A stretch of DNA of 64,000 nucleotides from Microbacterium ureisolvens (GCF_015278315.1 NZ_JADIJE010000001.1:1-64000), one strand, 5' to 3'. Positions 40,864 through 50,194 are shown, counted from the first letter of the stretch. Program-made: numbers and translations. The notes: generated by a model not told the origin, from the letters alone.

Positions 40864-41619
40864 TCACCACGGCGCCCGCACCTCGACTCCCGCGGCATCC
40901 AGCGCCGCCCGCACTGCGCGCGCCATGGCCACCGCGGCGGGCGAGTCTCCGTGCACGCACAGCGATGCGGCATCCGCTCGCACCACCGTGCCGTCGGCCG
41001 CCTCCACCACGCCCTCTCGCGCGAGGCGCACTGCGCGCGCCGCCACGAGGTCGGGGTCCTCGAGCAGCGCTCCGGCCCGCCCACGTGGGACGAGCGATCC
41101 GTCCGGCAGATAGCCGCGGTCGAGGAAGGCCTCCTGCACGAACGGAAGGCCGACGGTTGCCGCAGCCGCCGCGATCTCGCCGTCGAGACCGAGCACGGGC
41201 AGCGGTCGGCCCAGCCGCGCCGAGAGCGCGGCGACCGCGCGTGCGACGGCGTCGGCCTGCGTCCGGTCGCGGGTGACCGCGTGGTACAGCGCGCCGTGCG
41301 GTTTGACGTAGCGGAGGTCGGCGCCGGCGGCGAGGAGGGCGTCCAGCTGCTCCGCGACGGTGGCGCTGAGGGCGGCCGTATCCATCACCATCGCCACGCG
41401 GCCGAAGCCCTCGCGATCGGGGTAGGAGGGGTGCGCCCCGACGGCCACCCCGAAGCGCGTCGCCCGCTCGACCGCGGCCTGCATGGAGGCCGCGTCGCCC
41501 GCGTGCCCGCCGCACGCGACGTTGGCGCTGGAGATCACGGCGAACATCACCTCTTCGTCGGCCGTGGGCACGCCGTCGACGGTCTCGCCGAGGTCCGCGT
41601 TGAGGTCGATCACCGCCAT
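40864..41619 (-). CDS. pxpA: 5-oxoprolinase subunit A (LamB/YcsF family)
   Basis: This 251-residue protein begins MAVIDLNADLGETVDG and contains ISSANVACGGHAGD, GAHPSYPDREGFGR, YVKPHGALYH and LCVHGDSP, all hallmark motifs of the LamB/YcsF family now known as PxpA. It supplies the ATP-dependent ring-opening activity with PxpB and PxpC. Length is normal. ATG 41619 is the first codon of the conserved N-terminus. The fused pxpBC gene follows on the same strand. Confidence 0.95.
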   Translation of the reverse strand: MAVIDLNADLGETVDGVPTADEEVMFAVISSANVACGGHAGDAASMQAAVERATRFGVAVGAHPSYPDREGFGRVAMVMDTAALSATVAEQLDALLAAGADLRYVKPHGALYHAVTRDRTQADAVARAVAALSARLGRPLPVLGLDGEIAAAAATVGLPFVQEAFLDRGYLPDGSLVPRGRAGALLEDPDLVAARAVRLAREGVVEAADGTVVRADAASLCVHGDSPAAVAMARAVRAALDAAGVEVRAPW

Positions 41620-41660
41620 GCGACCACGCTACTGCGCGGCCGAGAGTCCGCCGCGGCCGC

Positions 41661-41746
41661 GTGCAGAACTCCTCCTGTCTGCGCGGATCGGGCCCGGCAA
41701 CCGCCTCCGCAGGCCGCGCTGCCGCCGATCTGGAGGAGTTCTGCAC
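41661..41746. repeat. 86-bp element with 15-bp perfect terminal inverted repeat
   Basis: GTGCAGAACTCCTCC at 41661-41675 and its exact complement GGAGGAGTTCTGCAC at 41732-41746 enclose a 56-bp GC-rich spacer. It lies between the divergent pxpA and oligopeptide-transport ATPase genes, so it could act as a hairpin, a regulatory site or a dispersed repeat. Nothing else was found in this 284-base gap. Confidence 0.85.
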
Positions 41747-41903
41747 GCCCACCCACTCGGGCGGCCCGATGCGGCGACGGCTGCTCGCCGCGCACGCGGC
41801 TGCGGAAGCACATTGCGCAGCCGACGGCGTCGCGCGTTACGGATCCGTAAAGGCTGAGCCCGCACCGGTGCGCGAAAGGGCGCCGACGTGCAGGATGGAC
41901 CCC

Positions 41904-43688
41904 ATGGCCCGAACCACCGAACGTCTCGCGGCCGGATCGCCGCTGCTCCAGGTCCGCGACGTCGCCGTCGAGTTCCAGACCATCGACGGACCGGTGCACG
42001 CCGTCGAGGGCGTCGACATCGACCTCGCCGCCGGCGAGACGCTCGCCATCGTCGGCGAGTCCGGCTCGGGCAAGTCCACGACCGCGATGGCGGTGATCGG
42101 CCTGCTACCGGGCAACGGCAAGGTGACCCAGGGCAGCATCCTCTTCGAGGGCGAAGACCTCGTCGGCGCACCGGAGAGCCGGATGCGCTCCATCCGCGGG
42201 CGGTCGATCGGGCTGGTGCCGCAGGACCCGATGTCGAACCTCAACCCGGTCGCGAAGATCGGCACGCAGATCGCCGAGACGCTGCTCGCCCACGACCTCG
42301 CCACCCGCAAGGATGTCGACCGCAAGGTCGTCGAGACCCTCGCGGCGGCCGGCCTGCCGAACGCCGCCGACCGCGCGAAACAGTACCCGCACGAGTTCTC
42401 GGGCGGCATGCGCCAGCGCGCGCTCATCGCGATAGGCCTGGCGTGCGACCCGAAGCTGCTCATCGCCGACGAGCCCACGAGCGCGCTCGACGTCACGGTG
42501 CAGAAGACGATCCTCGACCAGCTCGAGCGCATGACGAGCGAGCGCGGCACCGCGGTCATGCTCATCACCCACGACCTCGGCCTCGCGGCAGAGCGCGCGT
42601 CGCGGGTCGTGGTGATGAACCGCGGCCGCATCGTCGAGCAGGGTCCGGCGCGGCAGATCCTCGAAGACCCGCAGCACCCTTACACGCAGGCCCTCGTGAA
42701 GGCGGCGCCGTCGGTGGCGGCCGTGCGGCTGCGCCCCGAGGTGTTCCGCACGTCCGCGCCCGACGTCGCCGCCCCGGCGCCGGACATCGCGCCCGCCGCG
42801 CCGGAGGAGGAGCGGACGGATGCCGCACCCGCCGCCGTCGCCGCGCCGCGTGCCGACGAGCCGGGTGCCGTCGAAGAAGCTCGGACCGAGGCATCCGCTC
42901 CCGACAGCATCGTCGAGGTCGAGGGGCTCACGAAGATCTACAAGGTGCGGGGCAGCAAGGACGACTTCGCCGCGGTGCAGGACGTGTCGTTCTCGATCCC
43001 GCGCGGCGAGACGGTCGCGATCGTCGGCGAGTCGGGATCGGGCAAGACGACGACCGCCCGCATGATGCTGCGCGTCATCGAGCCCACGAGCGGCTCGATC
43101 CGGTTCGACGGGCAGGACGTCGCCGCCCTCAAGGGCCGCGACCTGAAGCTCTTCCGTCAGCGGGTGCAGCCGATCTTCCAGGACCCGTACTCGTCGCTGA
43201 ACCCGATGTTCTCGATCGAGCGGATCATCTCCGAGCCGCTGGAGTTCTACAAGCGCGGCAACGCCAAGGAGCGGGCCGCGCGCGTGCGTCAGCTGCTCGA
43301 CGACGTCGCCCTTCCGCAGACGATGCTGCGGCGCTACCCGTCGGAGCTGTCGGGCGGTCAGCGCCAGCGCGTCGCCATCGCGCGAGCCCTCGCCCTCTCC
43401 CCCGACCTCATCGTGTGCGACGAGCCGGTCTCCGCGCTCGACGTGCTCGTTCAGGACCAGGTGCTGACGCTCCTGCGCGACCTGCAGCGCGAGTACGGAC
43501 TCAGCTACCTCTTCATCTCGCACGACCTCGCCGTGGTGCGCCTCATCAGCGACTACGTGTGCGTCATGAAGGACGGGCGACTCGTCGAGGCGGCATCCTC
43601 CGAAGAGATCTTCACCAACCCGCGCGACCCGTACACGCGGCACCTTCTCGCGTCGATCCCCGGCAACGAGCTCGACATCGCCGTCTGA
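41904..43688 (+). CDS. Oligopeptide ABC transporter ATPase, DppD-DppF fusion
   Basis: The 594-residue protein has two complete ABC ATPase domains. The first (residues 15-270) has Walker A GESGSGKSTT, signature FSGGMRQRA and Walker B LLIADEPTSALD. The second (about 335-590) has GESGSGKTTT, LSGGQRQRV and LIVCDEPVSALD. Each ends in the oligopeptide-transport tail HPYTQAL or DPYTRHLL. An acidic Ala/Pro-rich linker joins them. It would power a dipeptide/oligopeptide importer. The matching permeases and binding protein are convergent on the minus strand just downstream, so the ATPase is transcribed separately. ATG 41904 has AGGA at a good distance; ATG 41895 is a close alternative. Confidence 0.94.
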   Translation: MARTTERLAAGSPLLQVRDVAVEFQTIDGPVHAVEGVDIDLAAGETLAIVGESGSGKSTTAMAVIGLLPGNGKVTQGSILFEGEDLVGAPESRMRSIRGRSIGLVPQDPMSNLNPVAKIGTQIAETLLAHDLATRKDVDRKVVETLAAAGLPNAADRAKQYPHEFSGGMRQRALIAIGLACDPKLLIADEPTSALDVTVQKTILDQLERMTSERGTAVMLITHDLGLAAERASRVVVMNRGRIVEQGPARQILEDPQHPYTQALVKAAPSVAAVRLRPEVFRTSAPDVAAPAPDIAPAAPEEERTDAAPAAVAAPRADEPGAVEEARTEASAPDSIVEVEGLTKIYKVRGSKDDFAAVQDVSFSIPRGETVAIVGESGSGKTTTARMMLRVIEPTSGSIRFDGQDVAALKGRDLKLFRQRVQPIFQDPYSSLNPMFSIERIISEPLEFYKRGNAKERAARVRQLLDDVALPQTMLRRYPSELSGGQRQRVAIARALALSPDLIVCDEPVSALDVLVQDQVLTLLRDLQREYGLSYLFISHDLAVVRLISDYVCVMKDGRLVEAASSEEIFTNPRDPYTRHLLASIPGNELDIAV

Positions 43689-43703
43689 CGCAGCCCGCAA
43701 TCA

Positions 43704-43897
43704 CGCCGAGAGCGCACAGAACGCGCCCCCACGGCCCTCCGCACGACACTTCGCGCGCTCTCGGCGTACCACCGCCTGCCCGCGCTCGGGGCGCGGAGGC
43801 AAACCACACCGAGAGCGCACAGAACGCGCCCCCACGGCCCCCCGCACGACACTTGGCGCGCTCTCGGCGCACCACCCCCTGCCCGCGCTCAGGGCGC
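43704..43897. repeat. Two tandem palindromic repeats (about 104-bp period) between convergent transporter genes
   Basis: Two near-identical units of about 90 bases lie side by side. Each starts with CGCCGAGAGCGC (CACCGAGAGCGC in the second) and has GCGCTCTCGGCG about 52 bases further on (43755-43766 and 43858-43869), followed by a shared tail (CCTGCCCGCGCTC). Each unit can fold as a long hairpin and together they may terminate both the ATPase gene and dppC. Confidence 0.85.
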
Positions 43898-43904
43898 GGC
43901 TGGG

Positions 43905-44867
43905 TCAGCGGGCGCGGGTGCGGGGGTCCATCGCCTCGCGGAGAGCCTCGCCGAAGAGCGTGAAGCCGAGCGCCGTCACGGTGATGCAGACGCCGGGCAG
44001 GAACGCCAGCCACGGCGCGACGGCGAGCTCGAGCTGCGCGTACGTGAGCATGCGTCCCCACTCGGCCGTCTGCGGCACGTCGCCGCCGAGCCCGAGGTAC
44101 GACAGCGCGGCCGCCTCGATCACGGCGGTCGCCAGCGACAGCGTGGCCTGCACGATGACCGGGCCGACGGCGTTGGGCAGCACGTGGCTCATCGTGATCT
44201 TGCCGCGCCCGAGGCCGAGCGTCTGCGCGGACAGCACGTAGTCGGCGTTGCGCTGCTGGAGCATCGACGCCCGCAGGAGGCGCGCGAAGATGGGCACCTG
44301 CGCGACGCCGATCGCGATCATGAGCGAGGCCTGCGTCTGGCCGAGGATGGCGGCCACCGACACCGCGAGCAGCAGCGACGGCACCGACAGCAGGATGTCG
44401 ACGATGCGCATGATGAGGGTGTCGACCCAGCCGCCGAACATGCCGCACAGGAACCCGAGGATCATTCCGCCGATGAGGCCGATGGCGGTCGACACGACGC
44501 CGATGATCAGGGTCGCACGGGCGCCCCAGATGAGCTTGGACAGCACGTCGCCGCCGAAGCGGTCGAGGCCGAGCGGGAACTCGGGGATCTCGCCGGGACC
44601 GGGGATGTGGGTCGGCGTGATGTACCGCTGGCCCGGCAGCTCGGTCGGGCCGTAGGGCGCGAGCCACGGCGCGAGGATCGCCACCAGCACGAGGAGGGCG
44701 ATGATCGTTCCGCCCACCCAGGCGCTGGGGTTGCGGCGCAGGCGCCGGAACACGTCGCGCCAGAAGCCGCCGCCCCCGGTCTTGGCGGCGAGCAGCTCCT
44801 TGTCGTCGACGGAGGTGTCGTCGACCGGGCCCCCGCTGGGCGCGGGGGGAAGCATCGCGGATGTCAT
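43905..44867 (-). CDS. dppC: Oligopeptide ABC transporter permease (DppC type)
   Basis: The 320-residue permease has an N-terminal cytoplasmic segment, a helix at about residues 52-72 (IIALLVLVAILAPWLAPYG), the OppC-type loop region and five further helices. The EAA-type motif is near LLRASMLQQRNADYVLSAQT. It would form the channel with DppB for peptide import. ATG 44867 overlaps the dppB stop (ATGA), showing coupling. It is the last gene of dppABC and converges with the fused ATPase gene. Confidence 0.93.
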   Translation of the reverse strand: MTSAMLPPAPSGGPVDDTSVDDKELLAAKTGGGGFWRDVFRRLRRNPSAWVGGTIIALLVLVAILAPWLAPYGPTELPGQRYITPTHIPGPGEIPEFPLGLDRFGGDVLSKLIWGARATLIIGVVSTAIGLIGGMILGFLCGMFGGWVDTLIMRIVDILLSVPSLLLAVSVAAILGQTQASLMIAIGVAQVPIFARLLRASMLQQRNADYVLSAQTLGLGRGKITMSHVLPNAVGPVIVQATLSLATAVIEAAALSYLGLGGDVPQTAEWGRMLTYAQLELAVAPWLAFLPGVCITVTALGFTLFGEALREAMDPRTRAR

Positions 44868-45868
44868 GAGACCCTCACTCTCGGGTCGATGAAGCTGTAC
44901 GACACGTCGACCGCCAGGTTGATCAGGGCGTACCCGATCGCGATGAAGATGATGAAGCCCTGCAGCACCGGGTAGTCGCGCGTGAAGATGGCGCGCGCCA
45001 GGAACGAGCCGATGCCGGGGAAGGCGAACACCGTCTCGGTGAGGACCGCGCCCGAGATGAGCAGGCCGACCTGCAGGCCGATCGTGGTGATGACGGGGAG
45101 CATGGCGTTGCGCAGGATGAACCGCGACCGGATGGTCGAGCGAGAGATGCCCTTGGCCATGCCGGTGCGCACGTAGTCCGAGTTCTGCACCTCGAGCACC
45201 GACGCGCGCGTGATGCGGACGATGATCGCGAGCGGGATCGATGCGAGGGCGACGGCCGGGAGGATGAGGTGCAGGAAGGCGTCCCACGCGGCATCCCATT
45301 CCCCGGTGAGGATGCCGTCCAGGACGTAGAAGCCGGTGTAGTGCGTGGCGTCCAGGCGCGGATCCTGACGGCCCTCGGAGGGGAGCCAGCCGAGCTGGAC
45401 GGCGAAGACCCACTTCAGCATGAACGCCAGGAAGAAGACCGGGATCGTGATGCCGAGGAGGCTCGCGCCGACCAGGAAGTGGTCGGACGCCTTGCCGTGG
45501 CGCCGCGCGGCGAGGTAGCCGAGCGGGATGCCGAGGCCGACGGCGATGATGATCGCGAGGAAGCTCAGCTCCAGGGTGGCGGGAAGCCGCTGCGCGAACT
45601 CCTGGAGGACGGGCTGGCGGGTCTGCAGCGACGTGCCGAAGTCGCCTTGCAGCAGCTGGCCGAGCCACGTGAAGTACTGGACGATGAGCGGCTCGTTGAA
45701 GCCGTACTGCTCGTTGATCTGCTCGACCGCCTCCGGCGTCGCACGCTCCCCGAGGAGGGCGACGGCGGGGCCGCCGGGCAGCGCACGGACCCACAGGAAC
45801 AGCAGGATGGACAGTCCGAACAGGGTCGGTATCAGCAGGAGCAGTCTGCTCCCGATGGTGCGTAGCAC
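44864..45868 (-). CDS. dppB: Oligopeptide ABC transporter permease (DppB type)
   Basis: This 334-residue permease starts MLRTIGSRLLLLIPTLFGLS, typical of DppB/OppB, followed by the GDFGTS periplasmic-side motif and six membrane helices. The EAA motif ASVLEVQNSDYVRTGMAKG sits before helix 5. GTG 45868 is preceded by GGAGAAC at a suitable distance. It is 105 bases downstream of the binding-protein gene, with a strong hairpin in the gap that probably lowers its expression relative to dppA. Confidence 0.94.
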   Translation of the reverse strand: MLRTIGSRLLLLIPTLFGLSILLFLWVRALPGGPAVALLGERATPEAVEQINEQYGFNEPLIVQYFTWLGQLLQGDFGTSLQTRQPVLQEFAQRLPATLELSFLAIIIAVGLGIPLGYLAARRHGKASDHFLVGASLLGITIPVFFLAFMLKWVFAVQLGWLPSEGRQDPRLDATHYTGFYVLDGILTGEWDAAWDAFLHLILPAVALASIPLAIIVRITRASVLEVQNSDYVRTGMAKGISRSTIRSRFILRNAMLPVITTIGLQVGLLISGAVLTETVFAFPGIGSFLARAIFTRDYPVLQGFIIFIAIGYALINLAVDVSYSFIDPRVRVS

Positions 45869-45920
45869 GTGGAGTTCTCCGGGGACGGCGACGACGGTCG
45901 CGAACGAGCGGACGGAGGTG

Positions 45921-45964
45921 ACGGATGCCGCTGCCGATGCGCGAGCGCCGGCAGCGGCATCCGT
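45921..45964 (-). terminator. Hairpin between dppA and dppB, made of inverted GACGGATGCCGC motifs
   Basis: ACGGATGCCGCTGCC and GGCAGCGGCATCCGT form a perfect 15-bp stem with a 14-base loop. Placed directly after the dppA stop and before dppB, it probably acts as a partial terminator or protects the dppA transcript end. Confidence 0.75.
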
Positions 45965-45973
45965 CTCTCGGTG

Positions 45974-47644
45974 TTACTCGCTGAGCTCCACCATGTTGTA
46001 CACCTCGTCCTGCACGGGGCTCGCGGGGTACGAGGTCACGCGCTCGGCGAAGGCCAGCGTCGGGACCGGGTGCGCCAGCGGGACGCCCGGCAGGAACTGC
46101 ATGATCTGCTCGTTGACGGCGGCGTAGGCCGACTCCTGCTCCTCCTCCGACGCGAGGCCGCGGGCCTCGGTCAGCGCGGCGGTGAGCTCCTCGTTCGTGA
46201 AGCCCCACTCGTTGCCCGCGGAGGCGAAGAACGTCCCGACGAAGTTGTCGGGGTCGTTGTAGTCACCGGTCCAGCCCAGCAGGTGGATGCCGTGGTCGGC
46301 GCCGCCCTGGATGCGGTCGAGGTACGTGGGGTTCCAGTCCTCGCCGACCGGCGTGAGCGTGATGCCGACGGCCTCGAGCTGCGAGCTCAGGTTCGTGTAG
46401 ATCTGCTCCGGGTTGGGCATGTACGGACGCGACACGTTGACGGGGTAGTTGAACTGCAGCGTCAGCGGGTTCGCCTCGCTGTAGCCGGCCTCGGCCAGCA
46501 GCGCCTTGGCCGCCTCGGGGTCGTAGTCGTACGTGGTGACGTCCTCGTTCCAGCCGATGACGACGGGCGGCATGAACTCCCGCGCCACCTCGGTGCCCTC
46601 GGGGAGCACCTGCGTGACGAGCTGCTCCTTGTCGATCGCGTGGGCGATCGCCTGGCGCACCCGGATGTCGGCCAGGGCCGGCACGGCCTGGTTCATCGCG
46701 AGGTAGAGGATGTTGAACGGCTCGCGGTTGACCAGGTTGAACCCGGCGTCCTCGAGGGCGCCGAGGTCGGCCGGCGCGACGAGGTCGTAGCCGTCGATCG
46801 AGCCCGACTCGAGCGCCTGACGGCGGGCGGTGGTGTCGCCGATCACCTGGAAGATGACCTCCTGCACCTGGCCCTGCTCGCCCCAGTAGTCCTCGTAGGC
46901 GCTGAGCGTCACCGACTCGCCGGGCGCCCACTCCTCGAACTTGAACGGGCCCGTGCCCACGGGGTGGGCCTGCGCGTACTCGCTGAGGACGGGGGCCTCC
47001 GCGGTGCCGCCGACCTCGTCGGCGCTGTACTCCTCGAGCGCGGTGGGGCTCTGGATCGCGAAGGACGGCAGCGACAGCGCCGGAATGAAGCCGGCGAACG
47101 GCTGCGTCAGCGTGATGACCGCCTCGGTGTCGCTCGTCGCCTCGCAGCCGCCGTAGATCGACGTGCCGGTCTCGGCGTACCCGCGCATGAGCTTGCCCCA
47201 GTAGTACGACAGGCTCTCGGTGGCGGCGACGCCGGTGAAGTTGTTCATGCGGTCGAAGTTGAAGCAGACCGCGTCGGCGTTGAAGTCCGTGCCGTCGTGG
47301 AAGGTCACGCCCTCCTTGAGCTGGAACGTGTACTCGAGACCGTCGTCGGACTGCTCCCAGCTCTCGGCGAGTCCGGGTGCGGGGTCGGCGGTGCCGGGCT
47401 CGACGCCGACGAGACCCTCGAAGATCTGACGCGACACGCGGAACGTCTCGCCGTCGTTGGCCATCGCGGGGTCGAGGCCGGAGATCTCGGCCGAGGCGCC
47501 GAAGATGAAGGTCGAGTCGACATCGTCGGACGCGTTGTCGTCGCCGCCGTCGTCGCGCTGGCTCGCGCAGGCGGTGAGGACGATCGCGCCGACGGCGACC
47601 GCGGCGGCGCCGGTGAGCCAGCGCCTTCTCGCAGTGTGGAGCAT
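45974..47644 (-). CDS. dppA: Oligopeptide ABC transporter substrate-binding lipoprotein
   Basis: The 556-residue product has a signal peptide with lipobox LTAC (Cys near 26), then an SBP_bac_5 domain. Typical motifs are GLAESWEQSDDGLEYTFQL, FHDGTDFNADAV, HPVGTGPFKFEEW and VRQAIAHAIDKEQL. It would capture peptides outside the cell and hand them to DppBC. ATG 47644 has GGAAGG upstream; an upstream ATG in another context would place a hydrophilic stretch before the signal peptide. It is the first gene of dppABC. Confidence 0.95.
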   Translation of the reverse strand: MLHTARRRWLTGAAAVAVGAIVLTACASQRDDGGDDNASDDVDSTFIFGASAEISGLDPAMANDGETFRVSRQIFEGLVGVEPGTADPAPGLAESWEQSDDGLEYTFQLKEGVTFHDGTDFNADAVCFNFDRMNNFTGVAATESLSYYWGKLMRGYAETGTSIYGGCEATSDTEAVITLTQPFAGFIPALSLPSFAIQSPTALEEYSADEVGGTAEAPVLSEYAQAHPVGTGPFKFEEWAPGESVTLSAYEDYWGEQGQVQEVIFQVIGDTTARRQALESGSIDGYDLVAPADLGALEDAGFNLVNREPFNILYLAMNQAVPALADIRVRQAIAHAIDKEQLVTQVLPEGTEVAREFMPPVVIGWNEDVTTYDYDPEAAKALLAEAGYSEANPLTLQFNYPVNVSRPYMPNPEQIYTNLSSQLEAVGITLTPVGEDWNPTYLDRIQGGADHGIHLLGWTGDYNDPDNFVGTFFASAGNEWGFTNEELTAALTEARGLASEEEQESAYAAVNEQIMQFLPGVPLAHPVPTLAFAERVTSYPASPVQDEVYNMVELSE

Positions 47645-47902
47645 GTGCTGTGCACCTTCCAAGTCGTGGGGGCTCCGCTGCACATCGTCGTGGAGCAGAG
47701 GTGCGCGGGGGCCCTCAGCGGGGTGTGATGATCCGACGCTACCCGCGGTCGGGGGTCTCGTCGGTTACACCTGTGTCTCGATTCGGTTTCGGAGGCGACG
47801 GATGCCGCGGGCTCAGCGTTCTGCGAAGCGGTCACGGCGCTCCCGGGGCAGAAGTGTCAAACCGGCCTCGTCGAGGGCGGTGGGGCGGCTAACGTGGGGA
47901 CC

Positions 47903-48823
47903 ATGGCACGCGCGCGGCAGGCGGGCCCCCGGCCCGGAGGCTCGGCGGGGCGCGCAGCGAACCGGGGAGAAGGTCGGGGAGCACCCGACCCCTCCGTCCG
48001 TCTGTCCGACGGAACGCTCGCCCGTGTCGTGTCCTCGGCGTTCGGAGGCGGCTGGGAGCTCGACGTCGACGGCACTCCGCAGTCGCACGTCGACCTCGAC
48101 GATCCGACGCACCTGCATTTCGAATACGTCGCGCGTATGGGGGCAGTGATCGACCGGCTGCGGATGCCGGGGCAGCCGCTGACCGCGATCCACCTCGGCG
48201 CGGGCGCCCTGACGATCCCCCGCTACATCGAGGCCACCCGGCCGGGGTCGCGTCAGCAGGTCGTCGAGCTCGAGCCGGCGCTGTGGGATCTCGTGCGCGA
48301 GAACCTGCCGCTCCCCCGCGGCGCCTCGATCCGGGTGCGGCTCGGCGATGCGCGCGAGGCCCTGGGCCGCCTCCCCGCCGGACTGGTCGGGGCGGCCGAC
48401 CTCGTCGTGTCGGACGTCTACTCGGGCGCCCAGACGCCGGCGCATCTGACCACCGTCGAGTTCTTCACCGAGGCCGCGCGGTTCCTCGCGCCCGACGGCG
48501 TGCTGCTGGTCAACGTCGCCGACGGGTCGGGCCTGGCGTTCGCCCGCCGCGAGGTCGCGACGGTGCAGGCGGTGCTCGAGCACGTCATCGTGCTCGCCGA
48601 GGTGCAGACGCTGAAGGGACGCCGCTTCGGCAACCTCGTGATCGCGGCCTCCCGCGCGCCCCTGCCGACCGAGTGGCTGCCGCGGCTCATGGCGGCCGGG
48701 CCCCACCCCGCCAAGGTCGCGGAGGGCCGCGAGGTCGACGACTTCGCGCGCGGCGCGCGGGTGGCCACCGACGCCGACGCGACGCCGTCGCCGAAGCCCT
48801 CGGCATCCGTCTTCACCCGCTGA
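47903..48823 (+). CDS. Spermidine-synthase-like methyltransferase-fold protein
   Basis: The 306-residue protein has a beta-rich N-terminal part (residues 25-75) and a Rossmann core. AIHLGAGALTIPRYI is the nucleotide-binding loop, VVELEPALWDLVRENL the acidic strand end, and DLVVSDVYSGAQTPAHLTT the DxY-type motif typical of polyamine aminopropyltransferase relatives. The catalytic acid pattern is only partly that of true spermidine synthase, so the substrate is uncertain. Actinobacterial members are often annotated fused SpeE-like proteins. ATG 47903 is preferred. It is divergent from dppA. Confidence 0.82.
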   Translation: MARARQAGPRPGGSAGRAANRGEGRGAPDPSVRLSDGTLARVVSSAFGGGWELDVDGTPQSHVDLDDPTHLHFEYVARMGAVIDRLRMPGQPLTAIHLGAGALTIPRYIEATRPGSRQQVVELEPALWDLVRENLPLPRGASIRVRLGDAREALGRLPAGLVGAADLVVSDVYSGAQTPAHLTTVEFFTEAARFLAPDGVLLVNVADGSGLAFARREVATVQAVLEHVIVLAEVQTLKGRRFGNLVIAASRAPLPTEWLPRLMAAGPHPAKVAEGREVDDFARGARVATDADATPSPKPSASVFTR

Positions 48824-48838
48824 CTCCGCCGCGTACCC

Positions 48839-48965
48839 GCCGAGAATCCCGCCCCGCGTCCTCGCCGAATTCGCATGCTCTGTCGAGAATCCGCGTCCTG
48901 GTCGAGAGACCCCGTCCTGGGCGTCGAGGACGTGGTCGTTCGGCGAGAACGCGGTTGGTCGACGG
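48839..48965. repeat. Degenerate short repeats in intergenic region
   Basis: Imperfect direct copies of TCGAGAATCCGCGTCCTGG occur at about 48839, 48884 and 48903, and a related segment in the opposite sense (GGACGTGGTCGTTCGGCGAGAAC) at about 48927. No gene is supported in this 247-base gap. Confidence 0.45.
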
Positions 48966-49070
48966 AGATGGGCAGGCGACGGATGCCGCAGCCCGGCGTG
49001 GCACGGCGGCGAGCGCCGAAGCGACCGGCACACTGGTAGAGCCATCGGCGCGGCGAAGGGAGATGCTGAC

Positions 49071-49595
49071 GTGAGCTACATCCGCGGGTACGACCCCGAC
49101 ACTCTTCGCGAGCAGGTGAATCCCGGCCAGTGCAGGGAGCGGCTCGAAGAGATCGGCGAGCAGCGGAGCCTTCCGGCCCTGCTCGAGCGCGTGTGGCTGC
49201 TCAAGGTGCTCGACCGCGCCGAGGACGCCCTGGTGATCTCGGAGCAGTCGGTGCGCGTCGCGCGCATGGCCGGCACCCGCAAGGACCTGCTTCGAGCCCG
49301 CATCCTCCACGCCACCGTGCTGCAGGCCCGCGGCGCCTACGCGGCGGCCGAGCAGGAGCTCACGACGTGCGCCGAAGAGGCCGACGGGCAGGGCTGGGCC
49401 GGCATCGGCGCCTTCGCGTACCAGCATCGAGGCAAGGTCCACTTCGACGCGGGCGACTACGAGTCCGCCCGCAAGGACTTCAAGCGCGCGCTGTTCCTGC
49501 GCCAGGAGTCCGGCGCCACCGAGGACCAGCTCGAGTCGACGCTCCTCGCCATCGACGCGGCCGACCGGCGGCGCGCCGCGGCCGTCGCGAGCTGA
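49071..49595 (+). CDS. TPR-like repeat protein
   Basis: This 174-residue all-helical soluble protein has TPR-like pairs: LLKVLDRAEDALVISEQS (about 43-60), ILHATVLQARGAYAAAEQEL (about 78-97) and HRGKVHFDAGDYESARKDF (about 117-135). TPR proteins mediate protein contacts; the partner is unknown. The start GTG 49071 follows GGGAG at good spacing. No operon partner is obvious: the SprT-like gene begins 47 bases downstream on the same strand and could be co-transcribed. Confidence 0.8.
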   Translation: MSYIRGYDPDTLREQVNPGQCRERLEEIGEQRSLPALLERVWLLKVLDRAEDALVISEQSVRVARMAGTRKDLLRARILHATVLQARGAYAAAEQELTTCAEEADGQGWAGIGAFAYQHRGKVHFDAGDYESARKDFKRALFLRQESGATEDQLESTLLAIDAADRRRAAAVAS

Positions 49596-49642
49596 GCCGT
49601 CTCGATGGACTGAGTGTCGGAGATACGTTCTAGTCTCACGCC

Positions 49643-50134
49643 ATGTCGGAACTGCATCGCGTGCGGCACTGGGCCGAAGCCCTGATCGCCGCCCACCTCG
49701 ACCCCTCGTGGAGCTTCGCGTTCGACAACGCCAAGCGCCGCGCGGGGCTGTGCGACTACACGCGCAAGCGCATCAGCGTCTCGCGGTACCTCGCGGCGCG
49801 GTACGACGACGACACGAACCATCAGACGCTGCTGCACGAGGTCGCGCACGCACTCGCGGGTCCCCGGGCCGGGCACGGCGCGCGGTGGAAGGCGGTGGCA
49901 CACGAGCTCGGCTACGTCGGCGGCACCACGCATGACGGCGAGACGGCCACCGAGCTCGCGCCATGGATCGGCGTGTGCCCCGCGGGGCATGTCGCCTACC
50001 GGCACCGCAAGGCGACCCGTCCCACCTCGTGCGCGAAGTGCGCTCCTCGCTTCGACGAGCGCCACGCCTTCACGTGGACCCGCCGCGAGATCAGCCGCGC
50101 GACGCGCCTGGCGGCGATGACCCCGCGCGACTGA
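49643..50134 (+). CDS. SprT-like zinc metalloprotease-fold protein
   Basis: The 163-residue protein has the HExxH motif HEVAHAL (His65, Glu66, His69), preceded by the YDDDTNHQTLLHE helix of SprT-like proteins. A C-terminal ribbon has CPAGH and CAKC, a probable second zinc site. SprT/Spartan relatives act on proteins bound to DNA, but the bacterial short forms are poorly characterised. Its size is typical of the family. Confidence 0.88.
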   Translation: MSELHRVRHWAEALIAAHLDPSWSFAFDNAKRRAGLCDYTRKRISVSRYLAARYDDDTNHQTLLHEVAHALAGPRAGHGARWKAVAHELGYVGGTTHDGETATELAPWIGVCPAGHVAYRHRKATRPTSCAKCAPRFDERHAFTWTRREISRATRLAAMTPRD

Positions 50135-50194
50135 CGAGCCCGCGCGGCTCAGGAGCGGCGGGCAGGTCCGCGCGGTCGAAGAGCCGGGGCCGGC

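Noticed and set aside
41661..41903. Extension of the transporter ATPase start upstream to 41661
   Set aside because: The added residues run through the 86-bp inverted repeat and show no ABC-protein similarity; ATG 41904 has a ribosome site.
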